Assembly (NCBI GenBank): GCA_036734105.1
Contig: DAIMZH010000003.1
Coordinates: forward strand, 62,001 to 126,000
Length of the DNA stretch: 64,000 nucleotides
DNA from: Azoarcus_F sp036734105
GTDB taxonomy: Bacteria > Pseudomonadota > Gammaproteobacteria > Burkholderiales > Rhodocyclaceae
Direction: 5' to 3'
The stretch's first letter is position 1. Each line of letters opens with the position of its first letter. Below the pieces are notes generated by a model that saw only the letters and a list, made by a program, of their open reading frames with translations, was not told the DNA's origin and made no database searches. This document shows, in pieces, positions 57,997-64,000 of this stretch. A program made the position numbers and the translations under genes.

Positions 57997-60737
57997 CTCA
58001 GGACAAGGACGCTCCACTGTTCGACGACATCCGCATGCTTGGACGCTTGCTTGGCGACACCGTGCGCGATCAGCAGGGCGAGGCTACCTTCGACCTGATC
58101 GAACGAATCCGCCAAACGTCGGTGCGATTTCGGCGCAATGACGACCTCAGCGCTCGCCGCGAACTGGAAGCCCTGCTGGACGCCTTGTCACGGGAACAAA
58201 CCATTCAGGTAGTCCGCAGTTTCAGCTACTTTTCTCACTTGGCCAACATCGCAGAGGACCAACACCATATAAGGCGGGCGCGTCATCATAGCTGCGCCGG
58301 TTCGCCGCCGCGTCCGGGCAGCCTGGCACGCGCGCTGCAGTCTGCGCTTGAGACCGGCCATAGCCCTTCGGAACTGACCAGCTTCTTCAACGGTGCGGCA
58401 ATATCGCCGGTTCTTACGGCCCACCCTACCGAAGTTCAGCGCAAGAGCATTCTCAACTGCCAGGCGGAAATTGCACGTTTGCTGGACAGTCGAGACCGCC
58501 TTCAACTCACGCCGCAAGAGTCTGCGGACAATGACGAGGCACTGCGGCGCGCCGTGCTGACACTGTGGCAAACCCGCATGATGCGCCCGGCCCGGCTTTC
58601 GGTCATAGACGAGGTCGCCAATGGATTGTCCTATTACCACTCCACCTTCCTGCAGCAGTTGCCGCGCCTTTACGCTGACATAGAAGACAGCCTGGCTGAC
58701 AACGCGGGCGGACAAACTTGCGAGTTGCCGACCTTCTTCCGTGTTGGTAGCTGGATTGGAGGCGACCGCGACGGCCATCCCTTCGTCACCGCCGAAGTCC
58801 TGCAGCGCACGCAACGCATGCAAGCCAGCGTGGCGCTGACTTTTTACCTTGAACAACTGCACGCCCTGGGTGCCATTCTGCCACTTGCCAACGGACTGAT
58901 CAGCGCATCCGAGGCCTTGATGGCGCTGGCCGAAGAATCGCCGGACCAATCACCCCAGCGCAAGGACGAACCCTACCGGCGGGCAATCTCCGGCATTTAT
59001 GCGCGCCTGGCCAGCACGCACAAAGCCTTGCTGGGCGCGCCTCCGGCCCGTGCTGCGATTGCGCAGGCGCCCGCCTATGCCAGCGCCGACGAACTTGCCG
59101 ACGATCTCGACACCATTCACCGCTCCCTGCTCGCCAACGGCTCGGCGGCCCTGTCGCGCGGCCCGCTGCGCCATCTGCGGCGAGCAGTCCGGGTATTCGG
59201 TTTTCATCTCGCACCGGTGGACCTTCGTCAGAACTCCGATATCTTCGAGCGCGTCGTGGCCGAGCTCTTCGCCCAGGTCCAGGCAGATGTCGACTACCTG
59301 TCGCTGACCGAAGAGGCCCGTGTCACATTGCTTCAGGGCGAACTCGCCTCAAGCCGACCGCTGGCCTCTCCACACCTGCACTATTCGGAAGAAACCGAAT
59401 CCGAACTGGCGATCTTCCGCGCTGCACGCAGCGCTCATCTGCAATTTGGCAGCGCTTCCCTGCCCAACTTCATCATCTCCAAGGCGGCCAGCGTTTCCGA
59501 CCTGCTGGAACTCGCCCTGCTGCTGAAGGAGGCCGGCATCCTGCGCCCACACGAGAACGCACTCGATGCCAACCTGATCCCGCTGTTCGAGACCATCGAC
59601 GACCTCGAAGCCGCACCCGGCATCATGGACAGCCTGCTGTCCCTGCCGTTTTACCGTCGACTGCTGGAAGCCCGCGGCTGTAGCCAGGAGGTCATGCTCG
59701 GTTACTCCGACAGCAACAAGGACGGCGGCTTTCTCACCTCCGGTTGGTCGCTGTACAAGGCCGAGATCGGCTTGGTCGAGGTCTTCGCCCGGCACGGCGT
59801 GCGTTTGCGGCTGTTCCACGGTCGCGGCGGCTCGGTGGGTCGCGGCGGCGGCCCAAGCTATCAGGCCATCCTCGCCCAGCCTGGCGGTGCAGTTCAAGGG
59901 CAGATCCGGCTCACCGAACAAGGAGAAGTGATAGGCGCAAAATACGCCAACCCTGAGGTGGGCCGACGCAACCTCGAAGTGCTGGTGGCAGCCACCCTCG
60001 AAGCCTCGCTGCTGACAGACCGCAGCGCGGCACCCGACCCACAGTTTCTCGATACCATGCAGTTCTTGTCAGACACCGCCTTCAATGCCTATCGCGGTTT
60101 GGTCTACGACACAGAAGGTTTCGAGAAATACTTCTGGGAGTCCACCGTCATCTCCGAAATCGCCGAGTTGAACATTGGCTCCCGTCCTGCTTCGCGCAAA
60201 AAGAGCACGCGCATAGAGGATTTGCGCGCAATCCCGTGGGTTTTCAGTTGGGCGCAATGCCGGCTAATGCTGCCCGGCTGGTATGGTTTTGGCAGTGCAG
60301 TGCGTGCCTGGCTGGAAGCGCACCCCACGGATGGGCTTGAGCAGTTGCAGCACATGTACCACGACTGGTCCTTCTTCGCCATGCTGCTGTCCAACATGGA
60401 CATGGTGCTGGCCAAATCCGACATCGCCATCGCCTCACGCTATGCCGGCCTGGTCAAGGACGTTGCCCTGCGCGAGGCCATTTTCAGCCGGGTTCAGGCA
60501 GAGCACGAAGCCACCGTCCAAGCTCTGCTAGCCATTAGCGGCCAACAAGAGTTGCTTGACGGCAACCCCCTGCTCAAGCGCTCGATACGCAACCGCTTTC
60601 CCTATCTGGACCCGCTCAACCATGTGCAGGTGGAGCTATTGCGCCGACACCGCGAACGCCACGACGACGAACGCATACGCCTTGGTATCCAGATTTCGAT
60701 CAACGGCATCGCGGCCGGTTTGAGAAACAGTGGCTGA
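57993..60737 (+). CDS. ppc: Phosphoenolpyruvate carboxylase
   Basis: 914 aa cytoplasmic enzyme that fixes bicarbonate onto PEP to give oxaloacetate, refilling the TCA cycle. The catalytic His lies in LTAHPTEVQRKS, the GGDRDGHPFVT, GYSDSNKDGGFLTSGW and FHGRGGSVGRGGGPSY loops are intact, and the C-terminus ends ISINGIAAGLRNSG as in the family. GGAAG precedes the ATG. It is coupled to the thioredoxin-fold gene and divergent from the hem genes, a typical betaproteobacterial arrangement. acnA follows 227 bp later. Confidence 0.97.
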   Translation: MTQDKDAPLFDDIRMLGRLLGDTVRDQQGEATFDLIERIRQTSVRFRRNDDLSARRELEALLDALSREQTIQVVRSFSYFSHLANIAEDQHHIRRARHHSCAGSPPRPGSLARALQSALETGHSPSELTSFFNGAAISPVLTAHPTEVQRKSILNCQAEIARLLDSRDRLQLTPQESADNDEALRRAVLTLWQTRMMRPARLSVIDEVANGLSYYHSTFLQQLPRLYADIEDSLADNAGGQTCELPTFFRVGSWIGGDRDGHPFVTAEVLQRTQRMQASVALTFYLEQLHALGAILPLANGLISASEALMALAEESPDQSPQRKDEPYRRAISGIYARLASTHKALLGAPPARAAIAQAPAYASADELADDLDTIHRSLLANGSAALSRGPLRHLRRAVRVFGFHLAPVDLRQNSDIFERVVAELFAQVQADVDYLSLTEEARVTLLQGELASSRPLASPHLHYSEETESELAIFRAARSAHLQFGSASLPNFIISKAASVSDLLELALLLKEAGILRPHENALDANLIPLFETIDDLEAAPGIMDSLLSLPFYRRLLEARGCSQEVMLGYSDSNKDGGFLTSGWSLYKAEIGLVEVFARHGVRLRLFHGRGGSVGRGGGPSYQAILAQPGGAVQGQIRLTEQGEVIGAKYANPEVGRRNLEVLVAATLEASLLTDRSAAPDPQFLDTMQFLSDTAFNAYRGLVYDTEGFEKYFWESTVISEIAELNIGSRPASRKKSTRIEDLRAIPWVFSWAQCRLMLPGWYGFGSAVRAWLEAHPTDGLEQLQHMYHDWSFFAMLLSNMDMVLAKSDIAIASRYAGLVKDVALREAIFSRVQAEHEATVQALLAISGQQELLDGNPLLKRSIRNRFPYLDPLNHVQVELLRRHRERHDDERIRLGIQISINGIAAGLRNSG

Positions 60738-60964
60738 GCCACCATGAAGGCGACTTCTGGCATACCCCTTACTCCGCTGCTACCATGAAATCAGCCGCTG
60801 CAAAGTGTCAGAGGATATCTCCGGTCAAGGGAACCATCGTGCTTGACGTACCCCTCTGAATGAAGACCAGGACTCATGACCGGTTTTCTGGCGCACTGAA
60901 GGACTGATTTTGCAAGCAAGGTCCTAACGGCGATACACAACCACAACTGCAACGGAGGCAGCTC

Positions 60965-63685
60965 ATGACCAAGGATGTTTTCCAGGCGCTGCGACCACTA
61001 CGCAGCACTGCACAAGGTGCCCGTTTCTTCTCGCTGCCGGTGCTTGAACAGACCGGCGTGGCCAAAATCTCCCGGCTACCGGTTTCAATACGTATCGTGC
61101 TGGAGTCGGTGCTGCGCAACTGTGACGGTCGCAAGGTGACCGAATCCCATGTCCGCGAGCTGGCAAACTGGCAACCCAACGCAGAACGCAACGCAGAGAT
61201 TCCGTTCATCGTATCTCGTGTCGTGCTGCAGGACTTCACCGGCGTGCCCTTGTTGTGTGATCTCGCGGCAATGCGCAATGTCGCCAATGACATGGACCGT
61301 GACCCCAAGCTGATCGAACCACTCGTACCGGTAGACCTGGTGGTCGACCACTCGGTGCAGGTTGACCACTATGGCTCACCAGACGCCTTGCGCCAGAACA
61401 TGTCGCTGGAATTTCAACGGAACCGCGAACGCTACCAGTTTCTCAAATGGGGCATGCAGGCGTTCGACACCTTCAAGGTCGTTCCGCCGGGCATCGGGAT
61501 CGTGCATCAGATCAACCTCGAATACCTGTTCCGCGGCGTACGTGGCCACGATGACGGTGACGGTGACGGCATGCTCTATTACCCGGACACACTGGTCGGC
61601 ACCGACTCCCACACCACCATGATCAATGGTGTCGGCGTCGTCGGCTGGGGGGTCGGAGGCATCGAGGCCGAAGCCGCCATGCTGGGGCAACCCGTGTACA
61701 TGCTTACCCCTGACGTGATTGGCGTTGAGTTGACCGGAAAACTGGCAGAGGGCGTGACGGCAACCGACCTGGTGCTCACTGTCACCGAGATGCTGCGCCG
61801 TGAGAAGGTGGTCGGCAAGTTCGTCGAATTTTTCGGGGAAGGAACCGCCAGCCTGTCGGTGACCGATCGCGCCACCATCGCCAACATGGCACCCGAATAT
61901 GGCGCCACAATGGGCTTCTTCCCGGTTGATGAAAAAACCATCGACTACATGCGCAACACCGGACGTAGCGAAGAAGAGTGTAACCTGCTCGAGGCCTACT
62001 TCAAGGCACAGAACATGTTTGGCGTGCCACGCTCGGGCGACATCGACTACACCCGCAGCCTGAGTCTGGACCTGTCGTCCATCGTGCCATCGCTGGCTGG
62101 CCCCAAGCGCCCGCAGGACCGGATCGAACTCCAGAACATGGAAGACGTGTTTGACCGGCTGCTCGAACTGCCCGAAGCCGATGACGGTTTTGGCGTACCA
62201 GAAGCCTCGCTGGGCACCCGCTTTCCGACCCGCTTGCCCGATGTCACTCTTGGCCATGGCGACGTGCTGATTGCCGCCATCACCTCCTGCACCAACACCA
62301 GCAACCCGGCGGTGCTGATTGCCGCGGGCCTGCTCGCCCGGAAAGCGGTCGAAAAAGGGCTCACTGTCGCACCCCACATCAAGACTTCGCTGGCACCCGG
62401 CTCACGGGTCGTCACCGACTACCTTGAAAAGGCCGGGCTTCTGCAAGCACTCGCCAAGCTTGGGTTTGCGCTCGCTGGCTATGGCTGCACCACCTGTATC
62501 GGCAACTCCGGCGACCTTGCCCCCGAGCTGAACGAAGCGATCACCGAAAACAAGGTGGTTGCTGCGGCTGTACTGTCCGGCAACCGCAACTTCGAGGCGC
62601 GCATACATCCCAACATTCGCGCCAACTTCCTGGCTTCGCCGCCACTCGTGGTTGCCTTTGCCATCGCCGGTCGTGCCAACGTCGACCTGGTCAACGAGCC
62701 GCTGGGCAAGGACACCGATGGTCACCTCGTATTCTTGCGCGACATCTGGCCAAGTTCTGATGAAATCGCAGAGGTCATGCCCTTTGCCATGGACCCGGCC
62801 ACCTTCAAGCGGCTTTACGCCGACTTCTCCAAGGATCACGAGCTCTGGAACGAGATCCCGACGACACACGGCCAGATCTATGAATGGCCCGAGTCCACCT
62901 ACATTGCCAGGCCGCCCTTCTTTGACGGTTTTGACATGTCGCCACCGGACATCAATGAGATAAAAGGCGCAAAAGCATTGTTGCTGCTAGGCGACTCGGT
63001 GACAACCGACCACATCTCCCCTGCCGGCGCCTTTGCCGACACCACCCCAGCCGGACAATGGCTCAAAGCCCATGGCGTGGAGCGCAAGGACTTCAACTCT
63101 TACGGCTCCAGGCGCGGCAACCACGACGTCATGATACGGGGCACCTTCGCCAACGTCAGGATCAAGAACATGATGCTGCCTCCCGATGAGGGAGGCAAAC
63201 GCGTGGAAGGCGGTTTCACGCTGCTCGAAGGCAAAAAGACGACTGTCTTTGATGCCGCCGAGGCGCACCAGCACAAGGGCACCGCAACCGTGGTTTTTGC
63301 CGGCGAGGAATATGGCACCGGATCAAGCCGGGACTGGGCCGCAAAGGGCACCTTGCTGCTCGGCGTCAAGGCAGTGATCGCACGCAGCTTCGAGCGCATA
63401 CATCGCTCCAACCTGGTCGGTATGGGCGTTTTGCCGCTGCAGTTCAAGGACGACATGTCATGGCAAAAGCTCAAGCTCGACGGCTCTGAAACCTACGACA
63501 TTGTCGGTCTGGGCGATGAGCTTCAGGCTCAGCAGGACATGACCATGATCATTCATAGGGCTGACGGCAGCAACGAAGAGATCACGCTTCTGTGCCGCAT
63601 CGACACCCCGGTAGAGGTTGATTACTATCGCCATGGCGGCATCCTGCCATTCGTGCTCCGAGAAATCCTCTCACGGCAGGACTGA
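60965..63685 (+). CDS. acnA: Aconitate hydratase A
   Basis: 906 aa 4Fe-4S enzyme that isomerises citrate and isocitrate; it also binds RNA when apo in related bacteria. The cluster Cys lies in ITSCTNTSNP, with the other two in GYGCTTCIGNSGDL. VGTDSHTTMINGVGVVGWGVGGIEAEAAMLGQP is spread over residues 215-245, and the swivel domain ends with GTGSSRDWAAKGTLLLGVKAVIARSFERIHRSNL-type sequence. AcnA rather than AcnB is shown by length and domain order. GGAGG lies 6 nt before the ATG. No terminator is obvious after it. Confidence 0.96.
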   Translation: MTKDVFQALRPLRSTAQGARFFSLPVLEQTGVAKISRLPVSIRIVLESVLRNCDGRKVTESHVRELANWQPNAERNAEIPFIVSRVVLQDFTGVPLLCDLAAMRNVANDMDRDPKLIEPLVPVDLVVDHSVQVDHYGSPDALRQNMSLEFQRNRERYQFLKWGMQAFDTFKVVPPGIGIVHQINLEYLFRGVRGHDDGDGDGMLYYPDTLVGTDSHTTMINGVGVVGWGVGGIEAEAAMLGQPVYMLTPDVIGVELTGKLAEGVTATDLVLTVTEMLRREKVVGKFVEFFGEGTASLSVTDRATIANMAPEYGATMGFFPVDEKTIDYMRNTGRSEEECNLLEAYFKAQNMFGVPRSGDIDYTRSLSLDLSSIVPSLAGPKRPQDRIELQNMEDVFDRLLELPEADDGFGVPEASLGTRFPTRLPDVTLGHGDVLIAAITSCTNTSNPAVLIAAGLLARKAVEKGLTVAPHIKTSLAPGSRVVTDYLEKAGLLQALAKLGFALAGYGCTTCIGNSGDLAPELNEAITENKVVAAAVLSGNRNFEARIHPNIRANFLASPPLVVAFAIAGRANVDLVNEPLGKDTDGHLVFLRDIWPSSDEIAEVMPFAMDPATFKRLYADFSKDHELWNEIPTTHGQIYEWPESTYIARPPFFDGFDMSPPDINEIKGAKALLLLGDSVTTDHISPAGAFADTTPAGQWLKAHGVERKDFNSYGSRRGNHDVMIRGTFANVRIKNMMLPPDEGGKRVEGGFTLLEGKKTTVFDAAEAHQHKGTATVVFAGEEYGTGSSRDWAAKGTLLLGVKAVIARSFERIHRSNLVGMGVLPLQFKDDMSWQKLKLDGSETYDIVGLGDELQAQQDMTMIIHRADGSNEEITLLCRIDTPVEVDYYRHGGILPFVLREILSRQD

Positions 63686-64000
63686 GCGCTCGGCAAACCC
63701 TGTCTGACATCTCCGTGCGCACCTTTTGTCCAGCAAGCAAGGTGCGTGCGGGGGCTTGCGGGGACGGGTAAAGGCGCGTTCAAGGACAGGCGCTGTTTGC
63801 GGCTGCGACTACGAAATCGGGGAACGGGCAGGCATGGTGGCGGCAGATCATGAAATGCCATCCGGCCTGGCTTTTAGTGGTCATGGTCACAAACCGGGTG
63901 AAAGTACGCTGGCTTTTTTCGGCCCAAATCCGTCGCCCGATGACAATGGCGAATTTCCGGGCCGTCCGAATGATGCGCCGCTGCTTTTTCCAGTATCCCA
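63686..64000. other. 315-bp 3' flank of acnA, no recognised gene
   Basis: GC-rich DNA without a clear terminator. An open frame on the plus strand runs from an ATG at 63834 to the window edge (about 55 codons; MVAADHEMPSGLAFSGHG...), but no ribosome binding site precedes it and the residues match nothing I know. It may be the start of the next gene or chance. Confidence 0.4.

Noticed and set aside
1..64000. Prophage, insertion sequence, integron or defence island
   Set aside because: No transposase, integrase, phage structural or restriction genes were recognised; nearly all genes are core or envelope functions.

Overview
This 64 kb window looks like chromosomal DNA of a moderately GC-rich betaproteobacterium. 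The closest match from memory is the Rhodocyclales/Nitrosomonadales side, but there is no rRNA here to prove it. The evidence is the PurC type, the hemC-hemD-hemX-hemY block next to ppc, the lptD-surA-pdxA-rsmA operon divergent from amgK-murU, dusB-fis-purH-purD-hemF, and a complete-looking exosortase A (XrtA/PEP-CTERM) polysaccharide operon. No phage, insertion sequence, integrase or CRISPR array was seen.

Layout. 1-4.2 kb: the 3' end of a DUF294/CBS nucleotidyltransferase-like gene, then an envelope-lipid block. That block is a LolD-like ABC ATPase, a DUF1302 beta-barrel and a MaoC hydratase on the minus strand, with a LolA-like protein divergent from them. 4.3-20.9 kb, all minus strand: the XrtA exopolysaccharide operon. 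It reads from an outer-membrane export lipoprotein, chain-length protein and tyrosine autokinase through a beta-barrel, an ExeA-like ATPase, WecB, a polysaccharide deacetylase, a FemAB-like protein and exosortase A-EpsI, to two glycosyltransferases, an asparagine-synthase-like amidotransferase, RfbD and a small membrane protein. No initiating transferase, Wzx flippase, Wzy polymerase or PrsK/PrsR regulator is in view, so the pathway must be completed elsewhere. 21.3-24.2 kb: rplM-rpsI, tRNA-Ser(CGA), an AhpD-like protein and serS. 24.7-29.4 kb: a small unknown protein, then ftsK-lolA-rarA. 29.6-37.0 kb, plus strand: purC, an MFS transporter, a DUF2189 membrane protein, prlC-xthA-Crp/Fnr and a DUF2892 membrane protein. 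37.1-42.8 kb, minus: lptD-surA-pdxA-rsmA. 43.2-52.7 kb, plus: amgK-murU (peptidoglycan recycling), pepP-ubiH, dusB-fis, purH, purD and hemF. 52.8-57.4 kb, minus: hemC-hemD-hemX-hemY. 57.5-63.7 kb, plus: a thioredoxin-fold protein, ppc and acnA.

How it works together. Most of the window is core metabolism and envelope biogenesis: LPS insertion and porin folding, lipoprotein carrier, muropeptide recycling, heme, purines and anaplerosis into the TCA cycle. Genes are tightly packed, and many junctions overlap by 1 or 4 nt, which indicates translational coupling. The main specialised system is the XrtA locus, which pairs export of a deacetylated, amidotransferase-modified polysaccharide with membrane processing of PEP-CTERM proteins. 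Its mRNA leader carries an attenuator-like hairpin with a T-run directly before the first ribosome binding site. The least explained protein group is the ABC ATPase/DUF1302/MaoC/LolA-like block, which has no permease. Several strong inverted repeats in intergenic DNA (24.4, 36.7, 50.4 kb) have no assigned role.
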